Shown: positions 17,525 through 27,557, counted from the first letter of the stretch. The stretch is DNA of 64,000 bases from Bradyrhizobium sp. LLZ17 (GCF_041200145.1 NZ_CP165734.1:7049001-7113000), one strand, 5' to 3'. The notes: generated by a model from the letters alone, not told the origin. A program made the numbers and translations.

Positions 17525-18526
17525 ATGTTCGTGATACCAGTGTTCCTGCTTGCCGTTTCGCTCTCGATCGGTTTGGCGACAGTGTTGAGGACCAAATCCT
17601 CGGAGCGGGCCCGCATCTCCGATCGAGCTTCTAGTCGCGCTCGGTGGGCGGAAATCCGAGGTTGGATGCTGCTCGTTGGTGCCGGCCTCTACATCGCGTT
17701 GGTGGCTATGCTGAGCGGTCCAGTGCATGCCGGCGTCACCCTCGAAGCACGCAAACTGCCGATGAAATTCACCTGGATCGATTGCCAGCCGAATTGCCGG
17801 GGCTGGGTCAGCGCGGCCGGCATCGTGACTGCCGATAGTCCAACGGATTTCGATGAGTTTGCCCGCGGACGGCGGCTCGGCGGCGCGACCATCGTGCTGG
17901 ACTCCAGCGGCGGTTCGGTCAACGCCTCGATCGCGCTTGGACGGCGATTCCGCCAGCTCGGGGCACTGACCACCGTCGGCACCAGCGTCCAGACCGGTAC
18001 TACCCAGAGCGCGCCTGCCAACATGGCGCCGGTGGCGTATTGTGAGTCGATGTGCGTGTTCCTTCTCCTGTCGGGCACGACACGTTACGTGCCCGACACG
18101 GCCCATGTCCGGGTGCATCAGATCTGGCTCGGCGACCGCGCCAATGACGCCAAGGCCGCGACCTACAGCGCAGATGATCTAACGATCGTGGAACGCGATA
18201 TCGGGCGTCTCGCCAAATACACCTTCGACATGGGCGGCGCGGGTGATTTGTTGGCCCTGGCTCTGAACGTACCGCCGTGGGAAGATCTGCACGAACTATC
18301 TCGGGAAGAATTGCGACTGACCAATCTCGTCACCACCGATATGGTTGTGCAAGCGGGCAGTCCCGATGCAGCGGTGGTCGCGCTGGCGCCCAAACCGGTG
18401 CAGGGTCGCTTCGTAAGCAGCGCGGGTGCGACCTCTCCGGGGCCGGCGAAACTTGTCAAGTCGGCTGAAGCCATGAGCCGCTCGGGCGACGCAAGGGCGG
18501 TGATGAACCCGCCTGGGCAACAGTAG
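17525..18526 (+). CDS. secreted/membrane-anchored ClpP-like protein
   Basis: 333 aa. Two hydrophobic segments (about 1-20 and 47-68, the latter ending PVHA-G) place it in the membrane or periplasm. Residues about 90-230 have the ClpP/crotonase-like layout of periplasmic proteins related to COG3904: strand GGATIVLDSSGGSVNASIAL, then CESMCVFLLLSGTTRYV with a Ser in the usual nucleophile region, and VRVHQIWLGD. Activity is uncertain. Probably controlled with the LysR group through site 5. Confidence 0.7.
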   Translation: MFVIPVFLLAVSLSIGLATVLRTKSSERARISDRASSRARWAEIRGWMLLVGAGLYIALVAMLSGPVHAGVTLEARKLPMKFTWIDCQPNCRGWVSAAGIVTADSPTDFDEFARGRRLGGATIVLDSSGGSVNASIALGRRFRQLGALTTVGTSVQTGTTQSAPANMAPVAYCESMCVFLLLSGTTRYVPDTAHVRVHQIWLGDRANDAKAATYSADDLTIVERDIGRLAKYTFDMGGAGDLLALALNVPPWEDLHELSREELRLTNLVTTDMVVQAGSPDAAVVALAPKPVQGRFVSSAGATSPGPAKLVKSAEAMSRSGDARAVMNPPGQQ

Positions 18527-18589
18527 CAGGTAACCCTATCTGAAGAACTACACAAAGCTTCGCATTCCGTTGCCATACGCGCATCGCCA

Positions 18590-18645
18590 GTGGCTTTGTC
18601 ACCCGCTCCTGTCAAAATTACGCCGCGCACGTCCGGATCGTTCTG
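18590..18645 (-). pseudogene. enoyl-CoA hydratase fragment
   Basis: About 18 codons read DPDVRGVILTGAGDKA, the strand-loop typical of crotonases just before the FCAGAD oxyanion motif. The motif itself is missing and the frame before it is unrelated. Interpreted as a leftover of a deleted acyl-CoA metabolism gene. Confidence 0.5.
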
Positions 18646-18729
18646 CCCCGCGATATCGCTGTCAGAGAGGTCATTTGGTTGCGGTCGGCTGACGCAACGC
18701 ATTGCGCTCGTTCACGGTTGCGCTAACGG

Positions 18730-18960
18730 CTATTTGCCATGCCGCGCGCTTTCGAGGAGAGTCATGCAAGCATCGAGACAGGCTGCAGCGATCGTGCGGC
18801 CGAGCGGACTCGGCTTCTTGTTCAATAGCCGATGCATGACCACGCCATGCAGCATCATCATGACTGGATAGGCAACGTGCGCGGCCCTGCTTTCATCGAC
18901 GCCAGCGCGCACCAGATCATTGGCCTTCTTACCTCGCGATGCATCTTTGTTAGGTCGGCA
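18730..18960 (-). pseudogene. TetR-family regulator, C-terminal remnant
   Basis: The segment from about AAHVAYPVMMMLHGVVMHRLL to LLESARHGK and stop at 18730 reads like the last helices of a TetR ligand domain. No HTH-encoding region lies upstream; the sequence loses similarity by about 18960. Adjacent to the enoyl-CoA hydratase scrap, consistent with a degraded fatty-acid-type locus. Confidence 0.45.
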
Positions 18961-19221
18961 CTCCGCTGCGGCCGCGATCAGAACGTAGGCAGATTAGTGA
19001 AACCGATCGACTAAAATCGCTGTTCAAACACTAAATCTGAATTCATAGTCCGGTCGGTGCGAATGCCATTGGCAGAGTGTAGCGGCCTTCTATGCTTCGG
19101 CTCCTGAGCTCATGTCACCTGCTCAAGATGCGGCGCATCGCCCGTTCGACGCGGCAAGCAGGGGCGGCGCTTTGCAACAGCCGCACCCCGCACGATGCCT
19201 TGCCTAGGTGTCGGGCGAGCG

Positions 19222-19464
19222 TTAGCGATGCCGAGGCCGCACATAAATGTTGCCTCCGGCGAACACGGGAGCCGCACCGCCGGCTCGCTCCAGGCCCATT
19301 CTGCCTGCAGATGTCAAGGCCCCGCCATTCAGCACATCCCGGTTGGGATACATCGATGCGAAGGCCGCAGGCTCTTGATCCGCGAAGGACCATGCTGCAT
19401 AGGCAGATGGAATTGTCGCCATCGAGATCAGGGCCGCAGCGGTCAGAATCTTGAAAACAGTCAT
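19222..19464 (-). CDS. small secreted protein, 80 aa
   Basis: ATG 19464 with GGAGA upstream. Signal peptide (FKILTAAALISMATIPSAYA). The mature part includes YPNRDVLNGG and GLERAGGAA, a composition seen in small Gly/Ala-rich exported proteins of Bradyrhizobium. No known function. Confidence 0.65.
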   Translation of the reverse strand: MTVFKILTAAALISMATIPSAYAAWSFADQEPAAFASMYPNRDVLNGGALTSAGRMGLERAGGAAPVFAGGNIYVRPRHR

Positions 19465-19781
19465 ACTCGTCTCCGTTGTCTCACTCGTGCGGAGAGATCG
19501 CGGCTTGCGATGACGGCTGCTCTGTCAGTGCGTTTCCTTGGAAGTTTCTACGCGATTGATGTAGGCATTCCTCGCAAGAACCCGGCGTTGTTGCGGATCA
19601 CTCTTCCGAGAAGATGAAATCAAGTCGGGGCTGCTACGCCATTTGTCGACTTATGTTTGCTGTGCGCAGATGCGGGAATCTGCATTTGTAGTCGTGATCC
19701 ATTCACGCGGTCGTGCCCTGCCGCAGCGCATTTGGCGCCTAGATTCAAGAGCAGATCACCTCAGCACGTGGAGCACAAATC

Positions 19782-19993
19782 ATGAGGCCGCTTCCGTTCT
19801 TTGCATCACAGCTCGTCTTCTCTGGAGCCTCGGCATTTGTCTGCGCGGCATGGGATCGCACATCTCGACTGCTAGCGCCCTCGATACGAGCGCCGGTTCG
19901 GCAGGAGCGAATTCCTTCACGGCACTCCCGGCATCCGGGACCGGTGGTCATGCCATGAAAGGTCCGCTGCTCGGCGGGAACAGCGATCGATGA
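19782..19993 (+). pseudogene. small secreted protein related to 27046-27330, frameshifted
   Basis: ATG 19782 (GGAG upstream) gives a signal peptide, PFFASQLVFSGASAFVCA, then a frame change near 19845-19850 leads to GMGSHIS and TALPASGTGGHAMKGPLLGG, ending at 19993. The second part resembles the mature region of the 94-aa protein at 27046-27330 (GGMGLHQ, then SNGHRMNGPLLGTN). Single-base indel or decayed copy. Confidence 0.5.
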
Positions 19994-20570
19994 GAACGCG
20001 CCCTAAGAAATGCTGCAAGGATTGATCGGTCGCCGGCTGATTAAAGATACGCACGCGCCGTTGAAGAGCGCGCAGCAGTTGCAGGAAGTTCGATGCGTTA
20101 CGGCGTAGCTTTGGGTGTGCCGATGAGCCTGTTCAGTTCTCCGATCGCGTCGCAACATTGCGAAGGTCCAGCTGTCAGCGAACCTTTATCCGACGCGCCG
20201 GGCAATATGTCTTGTCTCGATCTGACGTAGTCATTCGCCCCACCATGGTCAGGCCTAAGAGCGCCGGCTGATAGATTCGACGGTCGCATGATGAGGGCCC
20301 AGCCTGAAACGCGCCGAGCTTTCCCGGTCGGTAGTCACGTTTCGGTCGGAGGCACTGTTAGAGGAGCAAGCGCCCGCAGCCGCGCGCAAAGCAGGAGCGC
20401 CTGCAGGCTCTGTGGATCATGCGAGCTACGACGTAGGCTGCCTGCGTCAATACGAGAAGGAGAATGGTCGTAAGCGGGGCTTGATGTAGTGGCGTGGCCG
20501 GTTTGCCGCCTGCGCAGGCGCCCTTCCGGCGACCGCCGTGGACTGCCAGGATGTCCGTCGCGACAACATG
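19994..20570. other. intergenic region without a supported gene
   Basis: 577 bp. A 63-codon minus-strand frame (20098-20289) is open but lacks a ribosome site and family. No RNA gene or repeat was recognised. Confidence 0.4.
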
Positions 20571-21189
20571 TTACGCTTCCGAACAAAAATCGGCTGGATT
20601 GCCCTGAATTGTCAACACCGATTGTTTGTCGTCTAGCACCGGGACGTCAAAGCCGTTTAAGGTGACCGAAACTAGGCAGTACAGGCCCACGAGGTAGATG
20701 AGTTCTGCGGCACCCTCCTCGCCGAAAACCCCACGGCTCGCCGGTGAACGATCTCTGCAAGAACGCCACCAGAGACGAGGGCGGAAGCAACTTCATATGC
20801 GACGGCCTCCTCATCCGTGAGATTTCCTGGGCGCTGCCCGGCCGCGATTGCCGCGATCTAGTCTTCTGATAGCCCGGCCGCTTCCGCGATAGAGCCATGG
20901 GCGTAAAGCTCGTACGCCGAACGAAAATGCGCGCCGGTGACAAGGATTGCCACTTCGCGCACCAAACCTGGCAGCGTCGGCGAGAAGGACAGAACTTTGA
21001 CAAGCTCCCAAATTGGTCCGCCGAACTTTCAGTAACGCAGCCACTGATTCCACGGGCCGATCAATATGCCCTGACGATTGATGGCTTCAAATCCCTTGAA
21101 TTTTGTTTCGATTCCGCTGCGCATGTCGCGATAGAGCGTTTTCTGTTCAGGAGTGAACTCTGAGGTTGAGAGAAGGGCTAGGCGCATGC
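20571..21189 (-). pseudogene. carboxymuconolactone decarboxylase/AhpD-like protein, disrupted
   Basis: From ATG 21189 the reading LALLSTSEFTPEQKTLYRDM followed by GPWNQWLRY is a typical carboxymuconolactone-decarboxylase start. An in-frame TGA follows, then the same frame continues KFGGPIWELVKVLS and VREVAILVTGAHFRSAYELY to an in-frame TAG. A frameshift near the G run at 20736-20739 leads to FGEEGAAELIYLVGLYC and the natural end at 20571. Two nonsense codons, both explainable by C-to-T changes, plus a frameshift mean this copy is probably dead. Confidence 0.75.
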
Positions 21190-21322
21190 GAATTTCCTTT
21201 CTTGTTAGCAGCGGGATAGTACGATCGCGATGACAGCGAGCACATTGTTCAATTTAGCCGTGTAGCAAGCGTGCCGCTCTGTCGGAACGGCTAGGCAATG
21301 CCTTCGGTACGCAGTGAGAGCT

Positions 21323-21862
21323 TCAATTGTGCGGGACATCGTTAGCATTTGGATCCAATGGGGAAGTCCTGCTCGGTAGGCGGATTTCGACGACGCCGTG
21401 GTTAAGAGCCTGATGGCACGAATTGCATGCGTCGGTCAGGCCGGCGTAGGTCTTGGCGAATGCCGTGCCATCCTTGGCTTGGATCGCACCGTTGAGCTCC
21501 CTGAACGGCTGTTCCATGACGGAGGCAATCATCTGCGGAAGAGAGGTCTGCTGGTCGGTTGGATGGGACCGCCCGAGCCGATCGAATGCGCCACGGAGCG
21601 CTCGAAGTTCGTAGGCCGCAAAATCCCAGTTTCCCTCCTGCTCGGCTCGCCAAAGTCGTTCGTGCCGCGGCTGGATCGTCTCGATCATCAGATCGCTGAT
21701 GCTCGGCAGATATGGGATAGCAGCAGGCGAGGGCGCTCCAGGCCCGGCGGCGACGCTGCGCGAGCTCACAAGAGCGATCGCCAAGAAGGCGGCCAGGGCA
21801 ATTGCGACCATGGCAACCAAGATCTGGCGGCGCCGGATGTGTGCTGCTCCTGGATCTATCAT
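21323..21862 (-). CDS. c-type cytochrome, membrane-anchored
   Basis: 179 aa with an N-terminal hydrophobic segment (ILVAMVAIALAAFLAIALV) serving as signal or anchor, and one haem-binding CNSCH motif (about residue 150). The central region is helical. Likely a small periplasmic electron carrier or sensor. Overlaps the cupin gene by 4 bp (ATGA), so the two are translated together. Near the bd-type oxidase genes. Confidence 0.8.
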   Translation of the reverse strand: MIDPGAAHIRRRQILVAMVAIALAAFLAIALVSSRSVAAGPGAPSPAAIPYLPSISDLMIETIQPRHERLWRAEQEGNWDFAAYELRALRGAFDRLGRSHPTDQQTSLPQMIASVMEQPFRELNGAIQAKDGTAFAKTYAGLTDACNSCHQALNHGVVEIRLPSRTSPLDPNANDVPHN

Positions 21863-22281
21863 GAGCGCACCGGAAGTGTGGGCCAGGCCTCGTCAGGGAG
21901 GTTAATAACAACGGGCGTCGCGGTGCTGCGCACGAGGACCCATCGAAACGGTTCCTGCTTCGAAGGATTGATCTCCATGTGCAGCAGGAAGGCGGGCACA
22001 TGAATGAAATCGCCGGCCCTCGCCTTCGCGAAAGTTTCGCCTCTCTCGCCCCAGCGGATCTCGCAGATGCCCGAAAGGACGTAGGCAATCGTCTCTTGCT
22101 CTCCGTGATGATGAACACCGGTTTGTGATCCCGGTCCCACTTCAAACAGTCCACCCCAGATGGCCGAAGCGATATTGAGCTCCGGTGCGATCGCGGCGCG
22201 ACGCTCGCATCCTGGAGTCTGCGCCGTTCCCTGATCGAATTGAGAGGGGCTGACGATGTTGACTGTCGCAGAAGTACTCAT
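21859..22281 (-). CDS. cupin-domain protein
   Basis: 140 aa single cupin: HHHGEQETIAYVLSG (metal-binding His cluster, about 57-71) and the second motif around AGDFIHVPAFLLHME. Substrate unknown; similar proteins are quercetinase- or pirin-like or bind small acids. Overlaps the downstream cytochrome gene. A TAAA-N6-TTTA dyad lies 63 bp upstream. Confidence 0.85.
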   Translation of the reverse strand: MSTSATVNIVSPSQFDQGTAQTPGCERRAAIAPELNIASAIWGGLFEVGPGSQTGVHHHGEQETIAYVLSGICEIRWGERGETFAKARAGDFIHVPAFLLHMEINPSKQEPFRWVLVRSTATPVVINLPDEAWPTLPVRS

Positions 22282-22343
22282 GGCGTCCCGAATTGATTTT
22301 GATGCTCACTTGGTGAGTTAGGGCGCCTCGACTAGAGAACCAC

Positions 22344-22357
22344 TAAATTCCAGTTTA
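22344..22357. promoter_or_regulatory. TAAA-N6-TTTA dyad (cupin/cytochrome promoter)
   Basis: TAAATTCCAGTTTA, in an otherwise GC-rich intergenic region, upstream of the cupin gene. Same pattern as the sites at 26725, 26746, 30486, 38381, 40669 and 43675. Confidence 0.55.
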
Positions 22358-22467
22358 ATGATCTGGCTGGTAGTGGCATACGCAGCTGGTGTGCCAAGCT
22401 GGTCAACTCCCCAGTGCCGGTCGCCGCCGAACCCGCGCCGAGCTCTTTGAGCATGCCAACTCTCGCT

Positions 22468-23454
22468 TTAGTAATGCTCGGCTGTCGAACTGATCTTGCC
22501 GCGAAATACGAAGTAGTTGATCGCCGTGTAGAGCAGCATCAGCGGGAAGACGAACAGGCCAGCGCCCCAGAACATGAAGGCGAGGCTCGCGTGAGGCGCG
22601 GCGGCCTCATCGATGGTGATGGCGAACGGGATCATGTAGGGCCAGAACGAGATCGCAAGCGTGCCGAACGCGGACACGAAGATGAGTGCCACCATCGGAA
22701 ACGGCAGTGTATCCTGACGAAGTCGGACACTTGTAGCGAGCATGATGGCAGCCAGTGCGCCGGCTATCGGGAAGACAAACAAGGAAGGTCGGTCGAGCCA
22801 GCGCGTCATTACCGGAAGGTCCTCCGCCAAGGCGTAGCCAAATACGATGGCCAGGAAGGCGAGCAGGGCGACCGACAAATAGGGAATGAAACGATAAGAC
22901 GCGTCGCGAACGTCGGCCTCACATTTCCGTACCAGCCAGCAGGCGCCGAGCAGTGCGTACCCAAGACAGAGCCCAACGCCGCACAGCACCGAAAACGGAC
23001 TTAGCCAGCCGGAGGCTCCACCGACATAGCGCGCGCCGACCATCGGAAGACCCTCAACCAGCGCGCCCACCATCAGGCCCTGCATGAATGCCGCGGCCAA
23101 GGAGCCGCCCGCGAATGCAGCGTTCCAGATCCACCGCGTCCGTGCTGCCTTACTACGAAACTCGAACGCGACGCCGCGCAGGATCAGTCCGGCCAGCATC
23201 AGCAAGACCGGCAAATAGAACGCCGAAATCAGTGTCGCATACGCAAGCGGGAACGCTCCCCACAACACGACGCCGGCGCTCACCAGCCAAGTCTCGTTGC
23301 CGTCCCAGATCGGCGCGACCGCGCTCACCATCGCGCGCCGTGGCGCCTCACCAGGGGTGATGCCGAACAGAATGCCGACGCCGAGATCAAAGCCGTCCAG
23401 CAATACGTAAAGCAGGATGCTGATCGCCAATACCGCGACCCAGAACATCACCAT
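22468..23454 (-). CDS. cydB: cytochrome bd-type oxidase subunit II (CydB/CioB)
   Basis: 328 aa, eight or nine transmembrane helices. Family hallmarks are YVLLDGFDLGVGIL near the N-terminus and PIWDGNETWLV. Partner of the haem-bearing subunit encoded directly upstream (2-bp gap). Together they form a quinol oxidase with high oxygen affinity or cyanide resistance; no proton pumping. Confidence 0.95.
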   Translation of the reverse strand: MVMFWVAVLAISILLYVLLDGFDLGVGILFGITPGEAPRRAMVSAVAPIWDGNETWLVSAGVVLWGAFPLAYATLISAFYLPVLLMLAGLILRGVAFEFRSKAARTRWIWNAAFAGGSLAAAFMQGLMVGALVEGLPMVGARYVGGASGWLSPFSVLCGVGLCLGYALLGACWLVRKCEADVRDASYRFIPYLSVALLAFLAIVFGYALAEDLPVMTRWLDRPSLFVFPIAGALAAIMLATSVRLRQDTLPFPMVALIFVSAFGTLAISFWPYMIPFAITIDEAAAPHASLAFMFWGAGLFVFPLMLLYTAINYFVFRGKISSTAEHY

Positions 23455-23456
23455 CG

Positions 23457-24863
23457 CTATTCTCCTGCGGTGAGCGGAAGGGCGGGGTTGCCTTGAAGGT
23501 CGGCGGCCGACATCGGGCGATTGGGAATGCCGGAGGTCGCCATCACGAGGCTGCCTGCAGGGCCTGTCCGCAGCAGGCGGTAGATGTAGAAAATCCCGAA
23601 CACGAAGATGAAGGTATAAAGAGCGCAGTACACCACGAGCGAAATCGCCGCCGTACGAGTTGTCAAAAAGGGTGTCATTGCATCAGCGGTCCGAAGCAGC
23701 CCGTAGATGGTCCAGGGCTGGCGTCCGACCTCCGCCGTGAACCAGCCGCTCAGCGTCGCGATGAAAGGCAGTGGAAAGCTCAGAAATATCGACCAGAGCA
23801 GGAGCGGATTGCGGTGAATCCGGCGCTTCCAGCACCAGTAGGAGCCGAGCGCGGCGAGGGCCAACATCAAGAGGCCGCAGCCGACCATGATGCGGAAGGC
23901 GAAGAAGGGAATAAGCACCGGTGGCCGGTCCCGCGGCGGAAAGCTGGTCAGGCCGACTTCCCTGGCATCAAAGCTCATGCTGCCGATCACGCTGCCGAGA
24001 ATCGGAATCTTGATTTCGTACCGATTGGTCTGCGAGGCCGCGTCAGGCACAGCGAACAGAACCTCGCCCGCGGGCTGCTCGTCGTGCCAACGGCCCTCGA
24101 TCGCCGCGAACTTCGCCGGCTGGTCGTCATGCGCGTAATCGCCGACGAGATGGCCAAACAGCAGTTGAATGGGAAGCAGCACGGCAGCTAGATACAGGCC
24201 CATCCGAAGCATGATACGGGCTTCCGGGGTGTAGATCCGTCTCAGCACGTACCACGCTCCCGTGGCAGCCACGCAGAACGCGCCGGTGAGATAGGCGGCG
24301 AGCAACATGTGCGGGAAACGCACCCAAACAACCGGGCTGAAGATGATCTTGAACCAATCGACCGGAACAAAAGCGCCGTTTTGCATGGCGTAACCGACCG
24401 GCACCTGCATCCAGCTGTTGTTGACCATGATCCAGAAGGCTGAAAGCGTCGTGCCCAGAGCCACCATGGCGGTGGAGAAAAGATAAAACCACGGCGGAAC
24501 GCGTTTGCGGCCGAACAGCAGAATTCCAAAGAAGCTCGCTTCCAATGCGAACGCGGTAAAACTCTCGTAGGAGAGTAGCGGCCCCTGAATCGGCCCCGAG
24601 ATCCGGGATAGCTCGCTCCAGTTCGTGCCAAACTGAAACGCCATCACAATTCCGGAGACCACGCCGAGACCGAAGGCAACGCCAAAGATCTTGAGCCAGA
24701 ACTCGAAGAGCGCGCGGTAGGCGGGGCGTCCTGTCGCGATGGACAATGCCTCCAGAATCGTGAGCCACGCTGCAAGGCCGATCGTGAACGATGGAAAGAT
24801 GATGTGGAAGGAGATAGTGAAAGCGAACTGAAGGCGCGACAGAAGCAGCGCTGTGAATTCCAT
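23457..24863 (-). CDS. cydA: cytochrome bd-type oxidase subunit I (CydA/CioA)
   Basis: 468 aa from ATG 24863, preceded by GGGAGG; a further in-frame start 21 bp upstream would overlap poxB. Contains FTISFHIIFPSFTIG with an axial His, the GRW motif of the quinol loop (IEGRWHDEQP), and nine-helix topology. The quinol loop is short, as in cyanide-insensitive CioA-type enzymes. Lies 11 bp after poxB; poxB-cydA-cydB form one operon in which pyruvate electrons could pass through quinol to oxygen. Confidence 0.95.
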   Translation of the reverse strand: MEFTALLLSRLQFAFTISFHIIFPSFTIGLAAWLTILEALSIATGRPAYRALFEFWLKIFGVAFGLGVVSGIVMAFQFGTNWSELSRISGPIQGPLLSYESFTAFALEASFFGILLFGRKRVPPWFYLFSTAMVALGTTLSAFWIMVNNSWMQVPVGYAMQNGAFVPVDWFKIIFSPVVWVRFPHMLLAAYLTGAFCVAATGAWYVLRRIYTPEARIMLRMGLYLAAVLLPIQLLFGHLVGDYAHDDQPAKFAAIEGRWHDEQPAGEVLFAVPDAASQTNRYEIKIPILGSVIGSMSFDAREVGLTSFPPRDRPPVLIPFFAFRIMVGCGLLMLALAALGSYWCWKRRIHRNPLLLWSIFLSFPLPFIATLSGWFTAEVGRQPWTIYGLLRTADAMTPFLTTRTAAISLVVYCALYTFIFVFGIFYIYRLLRTGPAGSLVMATSGIPNRPMSAADLQGNPALPLTAGE

Positions 24864-24874
24864 TGCTGCCTCCC

Positions 24875-26614
24875 TCAGCGCCAAAGATTGGAGCGGGCGA
24901 GGTCCACGACCTCGTCGCCGCGTCCGCTGATCACGGCCTTGATCATGTAAAGCGTAAAGCCCTTCGCCATCTCCAGCGTAATCGAGGGCGGCATCGCGAG
25001 CTCGGTTCGGTTCACAACCGCATCGATGAGAACTGGCCCGTCGTGGGCGAGCGCCGCAGCGATTCCATTATCGACCTCGGCCGGGTCTTCGAGGCGAATG
25101 CCGCGAATCCCCGCGGCTTCGGCCATCGCTGCGAAATTCGGATTCTTGAGCTCGGTTCCATAATCAAGTATTCCGGTCGACTTCTGCTCGAGCTCGATGA
25201 AGCCCAACGCACTGTTGTTGAACACGACGACCTTCACCGGAAGGCGCTGCTGAACGAGGGTAAGGAAATCTCCCATCAGCATCGTGAAGCCGCCGTCGCC
25301 AGAGAGCGAGATCACTTGCCGACCCGGACACGCGGCTTGCGCACCGAGGGCTTGCGCCATGGCGTTGGCCATGGAACCGTGCCAGAATGATCCGAGTAGC
25401 CGGCGCTTGCCGTTCATCTCGAGATAGCGGGCGGCCCACACTGTCGGCAGACCGACATCGCAGGTGAATACCGCATCTTCAGCTGCCTGCTCGCTGATCG
25501 CTTTCGCGACTTGCTGAGGGTGGATCAATCCGCCGCCCGGCCTGCCGACGGCAAGCTCGTCAAGCCCCTTGCGCGCCTTGGCGTAGTGTCGCTGGGCTTG
25601 CACGAGATGCGCAGCGTCGGTCTTCTGCGTGAGCAATGGCAGCAACGCCGCAAGCGTCTCGCTCACGCCGCCAACGACTCCGACATCGACCGAGGCCCGG
25701 CGGCCGATATTCTCGGGCCGCAAATCCACCTGCGCAATGCGCGCACCACCCGCCTCCGGATAGAACTGCCTGTAAGGAAAATCGGTCCCCAGCATCAACA
25801 GGACATCGCAGTCGCGCATGGCGTAATAACCGGAAGAAAAGCCGATCAGCCCTGTCATGCCAACGTCATACGGATTGCTCCACTCAACGTGTTCCTTGCC
25901 GCGCAAGGCGTGCACCATCGGTGCTTGGAGCAATTCACCGAGGGCGAGCAGCTCGTCATGGGCGCCCGCGCATCCTGAGCCGCACAAGATCGTCACGCGG
26001 CTTGCGTCGTTGAGCAATTTCGCCAGCCGATCGAGATCGGCGGGAGCGGGTGTGACGACCGGAACAGGTGGTAGCAACATTGCGCGCTTCGGCGGTGGCG
26101 CCACTGCTGCGACCTGCAAGGCGACGTCCCCCGGAATGACGAGGACTGACGCGCCGCGCTTGCCGACCGCCTCCCGGATCGCGGTCTCCAAGGCGCGCGG
26201 CATCTGGTGGGATCCGGACACGAGCTCGCAGTAGTGGCTGCATTCCCGAAACAGCTCTTGCGGGTGCGTCTCCTGAAAGTACCCGCTGCCGATTTCCGGT
26301 GAGGGAATGTGTGCAGCGATCGCAAGAACGGGCACGCGCGAACGGTGGCAATCGAACAGTCCATTGATGAGGTGAAGATTGCCGGGTCCGCAACTGCCCG
26401 CGCACACAGCGAGTTCGCCCGTCAGATGCGCGTCGGCGCCGGCGGCAAAGGCCGCCACTTCCTCGTGCCTGACGTGAATCCAATCGATCTTCCCATGGCG
26501 GCGAATAGCGTCGGTGAGGCCGTTGAGGCTATCGCCGACCACGCCATAGATGCGTTTGATTCCCGCAGCCGCGAGGCTTTCCACGAACTGGTCGGCGACT
26601 GTTTTGGTCGGCAT
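24875..26614 (-). CDS. poxB: pyruvate dehydrogenase (quinone)/pyruvate oxidase-type TPP enzyme
   Basis: 579 aa, starting [20 protein letters not shown] after GGAGG. Three-domain ThDP enzyme: PYR domain with catalytic Glu in [10 protein letters not shown] (about 50), central FAD-binding domain, and PP domain with SGDGGF...NNSALGF (about 430-460). Bacterial PoxB converts pyruvate to acetate and CO2 with electrons to ubiquinone at the membrane. Operon with cydAB supports this quinone-linked role. Two TAAA-N6-TTTA dyads lie 111-145 bp upstream. A fragment of a second copy is at 29520-29690. Confidence 0.92.
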   Translation of the reverse strand: MPTKTVADQFVESLAAAGIKRIYGVVGDSLNGLTDAIRRHGKIDWIHVRHEEVAAFAAGADAHLTGELAVCAGSCGPGNLHLINGLFDCHRSRVPVLAIAAHIPSPEIGSGYFQETHPQELFRECSHYCELVSGSHQMPRALETAIREAVGKRGASVLVIPGDVALQVAAVAPPPKRAMLLPPVPVVTPAPADLDRLAKLLNDASRVTILCGSGCAGAHDELLALGELLQAPMVHALRGKEHVEWSNPYDVGMTGLIGFSSGYYAMRDCDVLLMLGTDFPYRQFYPEAGGARIAQVDLRPENIGRRASVDVGVVGGVSETLAALLPLLTQKTDAAHLVQAQRHYAKARKGLDELAVGRPGGGLIHPQQVAKAISEQAAEDAVFTCDVGLPTVWAARYLEMNGKRRLLGSFWHGSMANAMAQALGAQAACPGRQVISLSGDGGFTMLMGDFLTLVQQRLPVKVVVFNNSALGFIELEQKSTGILDYGTELKNPNFAAMAEAAGIRGIRLEDPAEVDNGIAAALAHDGPVLIDAVVNRTELAMPPSITLEMAKGFTLYMIKAVISGRGDEVVDLARSNLWR

Positions 26615-26724
26615 TAACGCCTCCTCTGGAAAAGTGAGGACGAACCTGGAGGGCAGCCACCGCTGCTCGCAGAATCGCCCAAAGTTCTGTCCAAGAAGGT
26701 AGCGAGGCTGGCGCGCGGAGTTAT

Positions 26725-26759
26725 TAAATTGGCTTTTAGGCCGACTAAATTCGAGTTTA
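26725..26759. promoter_or_regulatory. paired TAAA-N6-TTTA dyads (poxB-cydAB promoter)
   Basis: TAAATTGGCTTTTA at 26725-26738 and TAAATTCGAGTTTA at 26746-26759; starts are 21 bp apart, two helical turns, so two dimers could bind on one face. No supported gene lies in the remaining 26760-27045. Confidence 0.6.
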
Positions 26760-27045
26760 CAAGCTGTGCGGCGGCTTCAATTGGCTCGGCCACCACTGCC
26801 CAGAGGTTTGCGACTGTTGAGGCGTCGAGAGATTGCGCCGTTGTCCCCTGAGGCTTTGAACGCAGCGCGAAAGGCGTGGCGACGAGCTATGGCGCTATCC
26901 TGTGCAATGCGCGTTCGCAGCTGGCCACATTTTTGCAAGCCGACGCGCAGAACGTCGGCTGTGCAATGCTATCAGTGCTCGTTAAGCCTCTGCTCGCAGC
27001 ATCGAGTCAGTTGGTTCGGAAAAACCAGTCGGAGCTTCGCCGGAG

Positions 27046-27330
27046 TCAACAGCCCCGACAGATGGAATTAATCATCTTGTCGACCTTCGCCTCTTCACGG
27101 TCGATGGCGGGATTGGTCCCCAGCAAAGGGCCATTCATGCGATGGCCGTTGCTCACGGCGTCCGACGACAGCGCTGTACCCAACGAGTTGGTCCCGGGTG
27201 TAGCTGCGCTGGAGCCGAAGACGCCGCCTGTCCTGAGCGTCTGATGCAAGCCCATTCCCCCACGGGCGAATGTCGGGTTGGTTATAAGACCGAGAAAGGG
27301 GGCGACTAGGAGAACACAGATCTTCTTCAT
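27046..27330 (-). CDS. small secreted protein, 94 aa
   Basis: ATG 27330 preceded by GAAAGGAC. Signal peptide (KICVLLVAPFLGLITNPTFA) then a short mature region with GGMGLHQTLRTGG and NGPLLGTNPAIDRE. The GPLLG(T/G)N block is shared with the frameshifted protein at 19782-19993. Function unknown. Confidence 0.65.
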   Translation of the reverse strand: MKKICVLLVAPFLGLITNPTFARGGMGLHQTLRTGGVFGSSAATPGTNSLGTALSSDAVSNGHRMNGPLLGTNPAIDREEAKVDKMINSICRGC

Positions 27331-27557
27331 GACGAAAGTCCTTTCATACAGAGAAGTAGGAAAGGCGCCGCAAGCGCAGAGTAACGATTCGTTGTGTGTA
27401 GATTGACTGTCAACCGGGAGCTTGCTTCCCTTGGGCAGTAACTCACAGCGCGTTGAACGTCCGTGAGCGAATATTGCATTTCGAATCCCGGCATCGACTC
27501 CGACCTGTGTGGGTGAAAGCCAAATGGTTTGGCTTCACCCTTCATAGGAGTAGTTCG

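Noticed and set aside
19032..19045. TAAATCTGAATTCA as a further TAAA-N6-TTTA site
   Set aside because: The right half-site is mismatched and no supported gene start lies downstream.
20098..20289. 63-codon minus-strand frame with two Cys
   Set aside because: Start lacks a ribosome site and no related protein is recognised; left as intergenic.
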